Positions 12,120 through 25,100 of a stretch of 64,000 nt of DNA are shown here, in pieces. The DNA is taken from the NCBI GenBank assembly GCA_947650285.1, contig CANTFL010001445.1, forward strand, positions 1,116,001-1,180,000. The letters run 5' to 3'. The translations under genes were made by a program, and so were the position numbers. The notes below the pieces were generated by a model. The model did not search any database. It saw only the letters and a list, made by a program, of their open reading frames with translations, and had not been told where the DNA came from. Every line of letters starts with the position of its first letter. Within the stretch, counting starts at the first letter, position 1. Source of the DNA: Hyaloperonospora brassicae. Lineage: Eukaryota > Oomycota > Peronosporomycetes > Peronosporales > Peronosporaceae.

Positions 12120-12871
12120 ATCTCGTGTCGAGTGCCTTTGTTCTGTGGCAACTCGCAAGGTACGGATTCAGGGAACACGTCCTTGAATTCAATCAAATCC
12201 TTATACAAAGGATATGACTGGAGCGACTCACAGGATTTAGACGTGTATCGCTCAATCCGAGTCTTCTCATCGAGGACACTTTCGTCCATCGATGAGCTGC
12301 TGAGAACCCGTTCGCTCTCAGCAAATACTGTGGCCGACCAAATATCGGCCACATACTCATCCTCTGTGACGAGTATGCAGATCTGCTTGACTTTGCCACT
12401 ACGCAGATCACGCAAGAACCGTTTCGGTTCTAGCGTTGGCAACTGAGTTATCTCCAAAGTTAACTTCGGAGGCACAATCAGATCAAGTGTATAAGCGCCT
12501 ACGCTTGATCCGTCACTAACCAAGACGTTCAACGTCTCGGTTTCTTCCTGAGAACTTGCTTCCACAGGTTGCTGAGGGCCTGATCCCCCATCAAGTGACT
12601 CTTGAGGAATTCCTTCCTCAAGTACGTGGGGACTTATTCCCTCGACGTCTTCCGACTGTGGCTGTGCAACCACAGTCAGGCACCGATCCTCTACGGTCGA
12701 CTCTCCAGTCGACCTCGGATGTCCATGTTGCTCTTTGGAGGCAACAGGTTTCTTTTGTCTAAGATGCTGCCCGCTAGGCATGCATCCATGCCCCAGTCCA
12801 CTCGACTTATTCGAGTGTTGGACCTTCGGCGCCGCCTGTACTTCTGTACAGCCACCGGGAGCTTGCTCCAC
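12116..12871 (-). pseudogene. Gy1 protease-RT linker region
   Basis: This 251-codon open stretch has low complexity in its first half (Glu, Gln, Ser, His rich). Its C-terminal end (YPLYKDLIEFKDVFPE, PCELP.NKGTRHEI) is the conserved lead-in to gypsy reverse transcriptases. No catalytic domain lies inside. Its DNA has an exceptional density of perfect hairpins, such as 12,869-12,895 with an 11 bp stem. Confidence 0.7.
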
Positions 12872-13156
12872 AGTGTAGTGATCAACTACACTGTGATCTT
12901 GTGCAGTCGTGCTAACGACCGTACCTCAAGTGAGGGCATCGCACTCACTCGCAGTACATCCACACGCTTGTGGACGCTCCATGACGTTCATCAGATGACC
13001 ATCTGATGAACAAGCGGTAGGCATCTTCACGGATCAATGCTGCCATCTCACTCTTGGCTCGTACTTTCTGGGCCAAGTTAATCCCAGGATGACATCATAT
13101 TTGTCATTCATATCCAGTACGATGAAGACATCATCGTACTGTTCGCCCTCTAACGT

Positions 13157-13504
13157 TTAGTGGATTCCTACTACACGTTTCTCAACGGTAATCGATGCGC
13201 CTGTTGCAAGGCGCACCGTCATCCTCGTGAGGGGAATGTCGCGTTCATCGAACTTGAGCCTACGACCCTCTAGTGACTGGCGTCGAACAAAGTTTTTCGA
13301 CGCCCCACACTCTACTAGGGCACTAAGCGACAAATCATTTGTCGCTTCCAACTTCAAGGTGATGAGCGAAACTTCATCACCAGGTGCAGAGACACACAAT
13401 GATTGTGTATCTGGAGCAACTTTCGTCAAGAGATTTGCGAATTCTCTTGAGGTTGCTGGATCAGTAGGGCGCTCCGCCCCTACTGACCCCGTCCGTTTTT
13501 TCAT
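13157..13504 (-). pseudogene. Gy1 aspartic protease
   Basis: The frame contains a retropepsin-like core, LSALVECGASKNFVRRQSL. The family normally has Asp where this copy has Glu in the (D)CGAS motif, so the catalytic aspartate is replaced. Downstream, VRLATGASI fits the flap and second strand of retroviral-type proteases. The ATG overlaps the gag stop codon. The domain would process the Gag-Pol polyprotein inside the particle; with the substitution and downstream stop it is presumably dead. Confidence 0.75.
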
Positions 13505-14322
13505 GGTCCATCTCGCTGTTGCGGTTTCGCAACAGCGCTGGACCTAGGCCCATTGCCCTTTCTGGCAAATGGACGTTCATTTCGCTCAGTACTGTTTGAT
13601 ACTGGGCGTGGAGCACTACACTCGTATGCGTAATGCCCTAACTTCTGACAGCGATTGCACTTCTGCAATCGCTTGTTTTTCGAAGAGCGAGGTCTCTCGC
13701 TCTCAACATAGCAGAGGTCCATTGGTTCTGGACCTCCGATCTCTTGTCGCCTCGGTGGACGATAAGCGTTTGATCTAGCATAAGCCTATCTCATGCTAAA
13801 GTCCTCCTGTTCCGCTGCTGATATCGCCTCTTCCAGCGTATTCAGCTCAAGGCGGAACAGGTGGCTCCTGACGGGCCCTTCTGCGAGCCCTTGCATGAAC
13901 ACCGTAATCAACGTGTGTTCATGGACTGGGTTGGCAGTTATACTGCTCGCGAGGAGTCGTATATGTTGGGCGTAAGCGTGGACTTCACGCTTACCCTGCT
14001 TGAGTTTCAGGAGCTCTGAACGAGCCCTGAACTCAGCCCGTGGCGGCTCAAACGTTTGTCTGAGCCGGGACTTGAAGTCATCTAGCGACCTAAACACATT
14101 TGGGTCGCTACTCTCGAGGCCCAGGGACCAACTTTTGGCACGTCCTGCCAAGTGGGTTTGAGCGAATGTCAGTTTCATTTTCTCATCGTCGATACGACGT
14201 GCCTTTATGGATCTGTCTAGTTCGACGATCCATAATACCAGGAAGTCTTTCTCAATTACTCTGTACTTAGAGATATCGATCTTCAAGATTTCTGGACGCC
14301 ACGTGTGTTCGGTCCCGCCCAA
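13501..14322 (-). pseudogene. Gy1 gag (capsid plus zinc knuckle)
   Basis: The first 178 codons match the retrotransposon gag domain: a helical core with KLTFAQTHLAGRAKSW, then a DFKSRLRQTFEP segment and an RLLASSI...VFMQGL segment. A TAG at 13,786-13,788 interrupts the frame, which then continues unshifted through Arg-rich linkers to CNRCQKLGHYAYEC. This is a perfect CX2CX4HX4C nucleocapsid zinc knuckle near 13,650. The frame ends at a TGA that overlaps the first ATG of the protease frame (ATGA). That suggests the gag-pro junction, or decay. An intact product would form the virus-like particle and package element RNA. Confidence 0.85.
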
Positions 14323-14522
14323 GGCAGAATTGAAGTGCTGCTGTTTCAGCAGCTATGGATGATAAGTCCCGCGTTCTCTTTACAAATAGATCTGTTGGTA
14401 TCCATGGTAGTGAAGCAAGTCTACCTTTTCTTTTTCGGCGACAAATTTAAATTTTTTAAAGCTGCTTATAGCGGCATGAAGTTGGTCCCTGCCACAGAAT
14501 TCCGACATGCAGATATTGGCGG
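14323..14522. other. Gy1 5' leader cut by the satellite
   Basis: About 200 bp separate the gag start from the first satellite base. On the minus strand there is a short frame towards gag but no LTR end or primer-binding site that I can identify. The element's 5' LTR is either missing or too decayed to recognise, so the array border probably marks a break or insertion point. Confidence 0.5.
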
Positions 14523-17500
14523 CACAACACGTTGTCAAAAGAGGTCAACGCAGCTTCCGGGGTTGACGCTCCAGAAATCCGATTGGTCTCTGTTGCGCCT
14601 CTCGGATCTCTTCGCTCACCAAAGTCTCGAGCACGTGGTGTGGTCAACGCACGGTAGCAGACTTTTTCGAGAATGCGTTTGCGATCTGCATATGTCGTGG
14701 CTCAGTATCCTCCCTTCAGCTTCGGGTATGTGGTGTATTTTTTACAGTAGTGTTACAAAACAACAAGCGCACAAAAGTGACAAACCGCTTACCGCGCGTC
14801 CTCCAAGGGCTTCAACCACACGCCGATTGGCCTCGCAAACAAATCGTTGCTTACGACGATTCCGTTTCCAACAAGTTGCAATTGCAGCAACGCTCGCGCA
14901 CCATCATGAGTGGCAATCGCGACGGTATTCTACGCGTGTTTTCGCTGACAAACTATAAAACGAACCTCAATCACATCCAGCCATGTGCGTGACCACGAGC
15001 GCGATTCCATAATCCTTGGAGACTGGCTTCGGGTGAGTCATCATTCGCTGCCGATGATCGCGTGGTCGATTAAATTCGAAAACCTTGGAATCTTGCATTC
15101 CATCCAGCTTTGTTGTAACTGACGACACTGCCGGTTCGAGGATGGCGTCAGCAACGAAGCCGATGCGCGTGAAGACTGGAAGAAGATGCATCGCGCTGAT
15201 CGAATCGTACAGAGCCATAACACGTTGTCAAAAGAGGGCAACGCAGCTTCCGGGGTTGACGCTCCAGAAATCCGATTGGTCTCTGTTGCGCCTCTCGGAG
15301 CTCTTCGCTCACCGAAGGCTCGAGCACGTGGTGTGGTCAACGCACGGTAGCAGACTTTTTCGAGAATGCGTTTGCGATCTGCATATGTCGTGGTGCATTA
15401 TCCTCCCGTCAGCTTCGGGATATGGGGTGTATTTTTTACAGTAGTGTTACAAAACAACAAGCGCACAAAAGTGACAAACCGCTTACCGCGCGTCCTCCAA
15501 GGGCTTCAACCACACGCCGATTGGCCTCGCAAACAAATCGTTGCTTACGACGATTCCGTTTCCGACAAGTCGCAATTGCAGCAACGCTTGCGCACCATCA
15601 TGAATGGCAATCGAGACGGTATTCTACGCGTGTTTTCGCTGACAAACTATAAAACGAACCTCAATCACATCCAGCCATGTGCGTGACCACGAGCGCGATT
15701 CCATAATCCTTGGAGACTGGCTTCGGGTGAGTCATCATTCGCTGCCGATGATCGCGTGGTCGATTAAATTCGAAAACCTTGGAATCTTGCATTCCATCCA
15801 GCTTTGTTGTAACTGACGACACTGCCGGTTCGAGGATGGCGTCAGCAACGAAACCGATGCGCGTGAAGACTGGAAGAAGATGCATCGCGCTGATCAAATC
15901 GTACAGAGCCACAACACGTTGTCAAAAGAGGGCAACGCAGCTTCCGGGGTTGACGCTCCAGAAATCCGATTGGTCTCTGTTGCGCCTCTCGGAGCTCTTC
16001 GCTCACCGAAGGCTCGAGCACGTGGTGTGGTCAACGCACGGTAGCAGACTTTTTCGAGAATGCGTTTGCGATCTGCATATGTCGTGGCTCAGTATCCTCT
16101 CTTCAGCTTCGGGATGTGGTGTATTTTTTTACAGTAGTGTTACAAAACAACAAGCGCACAAAAGTGACAAACCGCTTACCGCGCGTCCTCCAAGGGCTTC
16201 AACCACACGCCGATTGGCCTCGCTAACAAATCGTTGCTTACGACGATTCCGTTTCCGACAAGTTGCAATTGCAGCAACGCTTGCGCACCATCATGAGTGG
16301 CAATCGCGACGGTATTCTACGCGTGTTTTCGCTGACAAACTATAAAACGAACCTCAATCACATCCAGCCATTTGCGTGACCACGAGCGCGATTCCATAAT
16401 CCTTGGAGACTGGCTTCGGGTGAGTCATCATTCGCTGCCGATGATCGCGTGGTCGATTAAATTCGAAAACCTTGGAATCTTGCATTTCATCCAGCTTTGT
16501 TGTAACTGACGACACTGCCGGTTCGAAGATGTCGTCAGCAACGAAACGGATGCGCGTGAAGACTGGAAGAAGATGCATCGCGCTGATCAAATCGTACAGA
16601 GCCACAACACGTTGTCAAAAGAGGGCAACGCAGCTTCCGGGGTTGACGCTCCAGAAATCCGATTGGTCTCTGTTGCGCCTCTCGGAGCTCTTCGCTCACC
16701 GAAGGCTCGAGCACGTGGTGTGGTCAACGCACGGTAGCAGACTTTTTCGAGAATGCGTTTGCGATCTGCATATGTCGTGGCTCATTATCCTCTCTTCAGC
16801 TTCGGGATGTGGTGTATTTTTTACAGTAGTGTTACAAAACAACAAGCGCACAAAAGTGACAAACCGCTTACCGCGCGTCCTCCAAGGGCTTCAACCACAC
16901 GCCGATTGGCCTCGCTAAAAAATCGTTGCTTACGACGATTCCGTTTCCGACAAGTTGCAATTGCAGCAACGCTTGCGCACCATCATGAGTGGCAATCGCG
17001 ACGGTATTCTACACGTGTTTTCGCTGACAAACTATAAAACGAACCTCAATCACATCCAGCCATTTGCGTGACCACGAGCGCGATTCCATAATCCTTGGAG
17101 ACTGGCTTCGGGTGAGTCATCATTCGCTGCCGATGATCGCGTGGTCGATTAAATTCGAAAACCTTGGAATCTTGCATTTCATCCAGCTTTGTTGTAACTG
17201 ACGACACTGCCGGTTCGAAGATGTCGTCAGCAACGAAACGGATGCGCGTGAAGACTGGAAGAAGATGCATCGCGCTGATCAAATCGTACAGAGCCACAAC
17301 ACGTTGTCAAAAGAGGGCAACGCAGCTTCCGGGGTTGACGCTCCAGAAACCCGATTGGTCTCTGTTGCGCCTCTCGGAGCTCTTCGCTCACCGAAGGCTC
17401 GAGCACGTGGTGTGGTCAACGCACGGTAGCAGACTTTTTCGAGAATGCGTTTGCGATCTGCATATGTCGTGGCTCATTATCCTCTCTTCAGCTTCGGGAT

Positions 17501-17987
17501 GTGGTGTATTTTTTACAGTAGTGTTACAAAACAACAAGCGCACAAAAAGTGACAAACCGCTTACCGCGCGTCCTCCAAGGGCTTCAACCACACGCCGATT
17601 GGCCTCGCAAACAAATCGTTGCTTACGACGATTCCGTTTCCAACCAGTTGCAATTGCAGCAACGCTTGCGCACCATCATGAATGGCAATCGCGACGGTAT
17701 TCTACGCGTGTTTTCGCTGACAAACTATAAAACGAACCTCAATCACATCCAGCCATTTGCGTGACCACGAGCGCGATTCCATAATCCTTGGAGACTGGCT
17801 TCGGGTGAGTCATCATTCGCTGCCGATGATCGCGTGGTCGATTAAATTCGAAAACCTTGGAATCTTGCATTCCATCCAGCTTTGTTGTAACTGACGACAC
17901 TGCCGGTTCGAAGATGTCGTCAGCAACGAAACGGATGCGCGTGAAGACTGGAAGAAGATGCATCGCGCTGATCAAATCGTACAGAGC

Positions 17988-20900
17988 CACAACACGTTGT
18001 CAAAAGAGGGCAACGCAGCTTCCGGGGTTGACGCTCCAGAAACCCGATTGGTCTCTGTTGCGCCTCTCGGAGCTCTTCGCTCACCGAAGGCTCGAGCACG
18101 TGGTGTGGTCAACGCACGGTAGCAGACTTGTTCGAGAATGCGTTTGCGGTCTGCATATGTCGTGGCTCAGTATCCTCCCTTCAGCTTCGGGATGTGGTGT
18201 ATTTTTTACAGTAGTGTTACAAAACAACAAGCGCACAAAAGTGACAAACCGCTTACCGCGCGTCCTCCAAGGGCTTCAACCACACGCCGATTGGCCTCGC
18301 AAACAAATCGTTGCTTACGACGATTCCGTTTCCAACAAGTTGCAATTGCAGCAACGCTTGCGCACCATCATGAATGGCAATCGCGACGGTATTCTACGCG
18401 TGTTTTCGCTGACAAACTATAAAACGAACCTCAATCACATCCAGCCATTTGCGTGACCACGAGCGCGATTCCATAATCCTTGGAGACTGGCTTCGGGTGA
18501 GTCATCATTCGCTGCCGATGATCGCGTGGTCGATTAAATTCGAAAACCTTGGAATCTTGCATTCCATCCAGCTTTGTTGTAACTGACGACACTGCCGGTT
18601 CGAAGATGTCGTCAGCAACGAAACGGATGCGCGTGAAGACTGGAAGAAGATGCATCGCGCTGATCAAATCGTACAGAGCCACAACACGTTGTCAAAAGAG
18701 GGCAACGCAGCTTCCGGGGTTGACGCTCCAGAAACCCGATTGGTCTCTGTTGCGCCTCTCGGAGCTCTTCGCTCACCGAAGGCTCGAGCACGTGGTGTGG
18801 TCAACGCACGGTAGCAGACTTTTTCGAGAATGCGTTTGCGATCTGCATATGTCGTGGCTCAGTATCCTCTCTTCAGCTTCGGGATGTGGTGTATTTTTTA
18901 CAGTAGTGTTACAAAACAACAAGCGCACAAAAGTGACAAACCGCTTACCGCGCGTCCTCCAAGGGCTTCAACCACACGCCGATTGGCCTCGCTAACAAAT
19001 CGTTGCTTACGACGATTCCGTTTCCAACCAGTTGCAATTGCAGCAACGCTTGCGCACCATCATGAATGGCAATCGCGACGGTATTCTACGCGTGTTTTCG
19101 CTGACAAACTATAAAACGAACCTCAATCACATCCAGCCATTTGCGTGACCACGAGCGCGATTCCATAATCCTTGGAGACTGGCTTCGGGTGAGTCATCAT
19201 TCGCTGCCGATGATCGCGTGGTCGATTAAATTCGAAAACCTTGGAATCTTGCATTCCATCCAGCTTTGTTGTAACTGACGACACTGCCGGTTCGAAGATG
19301 TCGTCAGCAACGAAACGGATGCGCGTGAAGACTGGAAGAAGATGCATCGTGCTGATCAAATCGTACAGAGCCACAACACGTTGTCAAAAGAGGGCAACGC
19401 AGCTTCCGGGGTTGACGCTCCAGAAACCTGATTGGTCTCTGTTGCGCCTCTCGGAGCTCTTCGCTCACCGAAGGCTCGAGCACGTGGTGTGGTCAACGCA
19501 CGGTAGCAGACTTGTTCGAGAATGCGTTTGCGATCTGCATATGTCGTGGCTCAGTATCCTCCCTTCAGCTTCGGGATGTGGTGTATTTTTTACAGTAGTG
19601 TTACAAAACAACAAGCGCACAAAAGTGACAAACCGCTTACCGCGCGTCCTCCAAGGGCTTCAACCACACGCCGATTGGCCTCGCAAACAAATCGTTGCTT
19701 ACGACGATTCCGTTTCCAACAAGTTGCAATTGCAGCAACTCTCGCGCACCATCATGAGTGGCAATCGCGACGGTATTCTACACGTGTTTTCGCTGACAAA
19801 CTATAAAACGAACCTCAATCACATCCAGCCATTTGCGTGACCACGAGCGCGATTCCATAATCCTTGGAGACTGGCTTCGGGTGAGTCATCATTCGCTGCC
19901 GATGATCGCGTGGTCGATTAAATTCGAAAACCTTGGAATCTTGCATTCCATCCAGCTTTGTTGTAACTGACGACACTGCCGGTTCGAAGATGTCGTCAGC
20001 AACGAAACGGATGCGCGTGAAGACTGGAAGAAGATGCATCGCGCTGATCAAATCGTACAGAGCCACAACACGTTGTCAAAAGAGGGCAACGCAGCTTCCG
20101 GGGTTGACGCTCCAGAAACCCGATTGGTCTCTGTTGCGCCTCTCGGAGCTCTTCGCTCACCGAAGGCTCGAGCACGTGGTGTGGTCAACGCACGGTAGCA
20201 GACTTTTTCGAGAATGCGTTTGCGATCTGCATATGTCGTGGCTCAGTATCCTCTCTTCAGCTTCGGGATGTGGTGTATTTTTTACAGTAGTGTTACAAAA
20301 CAACAAGCGCACAAAAGTGACAAACCGCTTACCGCGCGTCCTCCAAGGGCTTCAACCACACGCCGATTGGCCTCGCTAACAAATCGTTGCTTACGACGAT
20401 TCCGTTTCCGACCAGTTGCAATTGCAGCAACGCTTGCGCACCATCATGAATGGCAATCGCGACGGTATTCTACGCGTGTTTTCGCTGACAAACTATAAAA
20501 CGAACCTCAATCACATCCAGCCATTTGCGTGACCACGAGCGCGATTCCATAATCCTTGGAGACTGGCTTCGGGTGAGTCATCATTCGCTGCCGATGATCG
20601 CGTGGTCGATTAAATTCGAAAACCTTGGAATCTTGCATTCCATCCAGCTTTGTTGTAACTGACGACACTGCCGGTTCGAAGATGTCGTCAGCAACGAAAC
20701 GGATGCGCGTGAAGACTGGAAGAAGATGCATCGCGCTGATCAAATCGTACAGAGCCACAACACGTTGTCAAAAGAGGGCAACGCAGCTTCCGGGGTTGAC
20801 GCTCCAGAAACCTGATTGGTCTCTGTTGCGCCTCTCGGAGCTCTTCGCTCACCGAAGGCTCGAGCACGTGGTGTGGTCAACGCACGGTAGCAGACTTGTT

Positions 20901-21447
20901 CGAGAATGCGTTTGCGATCTGCATATGTCGTGGCTCAGTATCCTCCCTTCAGCTTCGGGATGTGGTGTATTTTTTACAGTAGTGTTACAAAACAACAAGC
21001 GCACAAAAGTGACAAACCGCTTACCGCGCGTCCTCCAAGGGCTTCAACCACACGCCGATTGGCCTCGCAAACAAATCGTTGCTTACGACGATTCCGTTTC
21101 CAACAAGTTGCAATTGCAGCAACTCTCGCGCACCATCATGAGTGGCAATCGCGACGGTATTCTACGCGTGTTTTCGCTGACAAACTATAAAACGAACCTC
21201 AATCACATCCAGCCATTTGCGTGACCACGAGCGCGATTCCATAATCCTTGGAGACTGGCTTCGGGTGAGTCATCATTCGCTGCCGATGATCGCGTGGTCG
21301 ATTAAATTCGAAAACCTTGGAATCTTGCATTCCATCCAGCTTTGTTGTAACTGACGACACTGCCGGTTCGAAGATGTCGTCAGCAACGAAACGGATGCGC
21401 GTGAAGACTGGAAGAAGATGCATCGCGCTGATCAAATCGTACAGAGC
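17988..21447 (+). repeat. Dimeric higher-order repeat inside the array
   Basis: Units beginning at 17,988, 19,372 and 20,756 share GACTTGTTCGAG, CCTCCCTTCAGC and CTCGCAAAC. Units beginning at 18,680 and 20,064 share GACTTTTTCGAG, CCTCTCTTCAGC and CTCGCTAAC. The two types alternate, giving a 1,384 bp period for five consecutive units. The next unit (21,448) breaks the alternation. Confidence 0.8.
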
Positions 21448-22139
21448 CACAACACGTTGTCAAAAGAGGGCAACGCAGCTTCCGGGGTTGACGCTCCAGA
21501 AACCCGATTGGTCTCTGTTGCGCCTCTCGGAGCTCTTCGCTCACCGAAGGCTCGAGCACGTGGTGTGGTCAACGCACGGTAGCAGACTTGTTCGAGAATG
21601 CGTTTGCGATCTGCATATGTCGTGGCTCAGTATCCTCCCTTCAGCTTCGGGATGTGGTGTATTTTTTACAGTAGTGTTACAAAACAACAAGCGCACAAAA
21701 GTGACAAACCGCTTACCGCGCGTCCTCCAAGGGCTTCAACCACACGCCGATTGGCCTCGCAAACAAATCGTTGCTTACGACGATTCCGTTTCCAACAAGT
21801 TGCAATTGCAGCAACTCTCGCGCACCATCATGAGTGGCAATCGCGACGGTATTCTACGCGTGTTTTCGCTGACAAACTATAAAACGAACCTCAATCACAT
21901 CCAGCCATTTGCGTGACCACGAGCGCGATTCCATAATCCTTGGAGACTGGCTTCGGGTGAGTCATCATTCGCTGCCGATGATCGCGTGGTCGATTAAATT
22001 CGAAAACCTTGGAATCTTGCATTCCATCCAGCTTTGTTGTAACTGACGACACTGCCGGTTCGAAGATGTCGTCAGCAACGAAACGGATGCGCGTGAAGAC
22101 TGGAAGAAGATGCATCGCGCTGATCAAATCGTACAGAGC
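21448..22139 (+). repeat. Representative 692 bp satellite unit
   Basis: A typical unit. It contains one T6 run after GGTGTATT, an ATG-started 94-codon frame on the plus strand, a longer plus frame of 199 codons opened only by TTG, and a minus frame of 83 codons opened only by GTG. Between units, differences often change amino acids in these frames (for example GCAACTCTC versus GCAACGCTT, and AATCAC versus AAACAC), and the frames overlap each other. Their openness is better explained by recent amplification than by coding. Confidence 0.85.
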
Positions 22140-25100
22140 CACAACACGTTGTCAAAAGAGGGCAACGCAGCTTCCGGGGTTGACGCTCCAGAAACCCGAT
22201 TGGTCTCTGTTGCGCCTCTCGGAGCTCTTCGCTCACCGAAGGCTCGAGCACGTGGTGTGGTCAACGCACGGTAGCAGACTTTTTCGAGAATGCGTTTGCG
22301 ATCTGCATATGTCGTGGCTCAGTATCCTCCCTTCAGCTTCGGGATGTGGTGTATTTTTTACAGTAGTGTTACAAAACAACAAGCGCACAAAAGTGACAAA
22401 CCGCTTACCGCGCGTCCTCCAAGGGCTTCAACCACACGCCGATTGGCCTCGCAAACAAATCGTTGCTTACGACGATTCCGTTTCCAACAAGTTGCAATTG
22501 CAGCAACGCTTGCGCACCATCATGAATGGCAATCGCGACGGTATTCTACGCGTGTTTTCGCTGACAAACTATAAAACGAACCTCAATCACATCCAGCCAT
22601 TTGCGTGACCACGAGCGCGATTCCATAATCCTTGGAGACTGGCTTCGGGTGAGTCATCATTCGCTGCCGATGATCGCGTGGTCGATTAAATTCGAAAACC
22701 TTGGAATCTTGCATTCCATCCAGCTTTGTTGTAACTGACGACACTGCCGGTTCGAAGATGTCGTCAGCAACGAAACGGATGCGCGTGAAGACTGGAAGAA
22801 GATGCATCGCGCTGATCAAATCGTACAGAGCCACAACACGTTGTCAAAAGAGGGCAACGCAGCTTCCGGGGTTGACGCTCCAGAAACCCGATTGGTCTCT
22901 GTTGCGCCTCTCGGAGCTCTTCGCTCACCGAAGGCTCGAGCACGTGGTGTGGTCAACGCACGGTAGCAGACTTTTTCGAGAATGCGTTTGCGATCTGCAT
23001 ATGTCGTGGCTCAGTATCCTCCCTTCAGCTTCGGGATGTGGTGTATTTTTTACAGTAGTGTTACAAAACAACAAGCGCACAAAAGTGACAAACCGCTTAC
23101 CGCGCGTCCTCCAAGGGCTTCAACCACACGCCGATTGGCCTCGCAAACAAATCGTTGCTTACGACGATTCCGTTTCCAACAAGTTGCAATTGCAGCAACT
23201 CTCGCGCACCATCATGAGTGGCAATCGCGACGGTATTCTACGCGTGTTTTCGCTGACAAACTATAAAACGAACCTCAAACACATCCAGCCATTTGCGTGA
23301 CCACGAGCGCGATTCCATAATCCTTGGAGACTGGCTTCGGGTGAGTCATCATTCGCTGCCGATGATCGCGTGGTCGATTAAATTCGAAAACCTTGGAATC
23401 TTGCATTCCATCCAGCTTTGTTGTAACTGACGACACTGCCGGTTCGAAGATGTCGTCAGCAACGAAACGGATGCGCGTGAAGACTGGAAGAAGATGCATC
23501 GCGCTGATCAAATCGTACAGAGCCACAACACGTTGTCAAAAGAGGGCAACGCAGCTTCCGGGGTTGACGCTCCAGAAACCCGATTGGTCTCTGTTGCGCC
23601 TCTCGGAGCTCTTCGCTCACCGAAGGCTCGAGCACGTGGTGTGGTCAACGCACGGTAGCAGACTTTTTCGAGAATGCGTTTGCGATCTGCATATGTCGTG
23701 GCTCAGTATCCTCCCTTCAGCTTCGGGATGTGGTGTATTTTTTACAGTAGTGTTACAAAACAACAAGCGCACAAAAGTGACAAACCGCTTACCGCGCGTC
23801 CTCCAAGGGCTTCAACCACACGCCGATTGGCCTCGCAAACAAATCGTTGCTTACGACGATTCCGTTTCCAACAAGTTGCAATTGCAGCAACGCTTGCGCA
23901 CCATCATGAGTGGCAATCGCGACGGTATTCTACACGTGTTTTCGCTGACAAACTATAAAACGAACCTCAAACACATCCAGCCATTTGCGTGACCACGAGC
24001 GCGATTCCATAATCCTTGGAGACTGGCTTCGGGTGAGTCATCATTCGCTGCCGATGATCGCGTGGTCGATTAAATTCGAAAACCTTGGAATCTTGCATTC
24101 CATCCAGCTTTGTTGTAACTGACGACACTGCCGGTTCGAAGATGTCGTCAGCAACGAAACGGATGCGCGTGAAGACTGGAAGAAGATGCATCGCGCTGAT
24201 CAAATCGTACAGAGCCACAACACGTTGTCAAAAGAGGGCAACGCAGCTTCCGGGGTTGACGCTCCAGAAACCCGATTGGTCTCTGTTGCGCCTCTCGGAG
24301 CTCTTCGCTCACCGAAGGCTCGAGCACGTGGTGTGGTCAACGCACGGTAGCAGACTTTTTCGAGAATGCGTTTGCGATCTGCATATGTCGTGGCTCAGTA
24401 TCCTCCCTTCAGCTTCGGGATGTGGTGTATTTTTTACAGTAGTGTTACAAAACAACAAGCGCACAAAAGTGACAAACCGCTTACCGCGCGTCCTCCAAGG
24501 GCTTCAACCACACGCCGATTGGCCTCGCAAACAAATCGTTGCTTACGACGATTCCGTTTCCAACAAGTTGCAATTGCAGCAACTCTCGCGCACCATCATG
24601 AGTGGCAATCGCGACGGTATTCTACGCGTGTTTTCGCTGACAAACTATAAAACGAACCTCAAACACATCCAGCCATTTGCGTGACCACGAGCGCGATTCC
24701 ATAATCCTTGGAGACTGGCTTCGGGTGAGTCATCATTCGCTGCCGATGATCGCGTGGTCGATTAAATTCGAAAACCTTGGAATCTTGCATTCCATCCAGC
24801 TTTGTTGTAACTGACGACACTGCCGGTTCGAAGATGTCGTCAGCAACGAAACGGATGCGCGTGAAGACTGGAAGAAGATGCATCGCGCTGATCAAATCGT
24901 ACAGAGCCACAACACGTTGTCAAAAGAGGGCAACGCAGCTTCCGGGGTTGACGCTCCAGAAACCCGATTGGTCTCTGTTGCGCCTCTCGGAGCTCTTCGC
25001 TCACCGAAGGCTCGAGCACGTGGTGTGGTCAACGCACGGTAGCAGACTTTTTCGAGAATGCGTTTGCGATCTGCATATGTCGTGGCTCAGTATCCTCCCT

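Larger units (their letters stand above)
9150..14450 (-). mobile_element. Gy1: degenerate Ty3/gypsy retrotransposon
   Basis: Reading on the minus strand from 14.3 to 9.2 kb, the order is gag, zinc knuckle, aspartic protease, reverse transcriptase, RNase H, integrase. Integrase last defines Ty3/gypsy rather than Ty1/copia. Every domain is damaged by stops, frameshifts or altered catalytic residues. I could not identify LTRs. The 5' side is cut by the 692 bp satellite array at 14,523, about 200 bp upstream of gag. The 3' side runs into the oppositely oriented coiled-coil ORF. It is a different lineage from Gy2-Gy4: its gag, protease and RT read differently and I saw no chromodomain. Confidence 0.9.
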
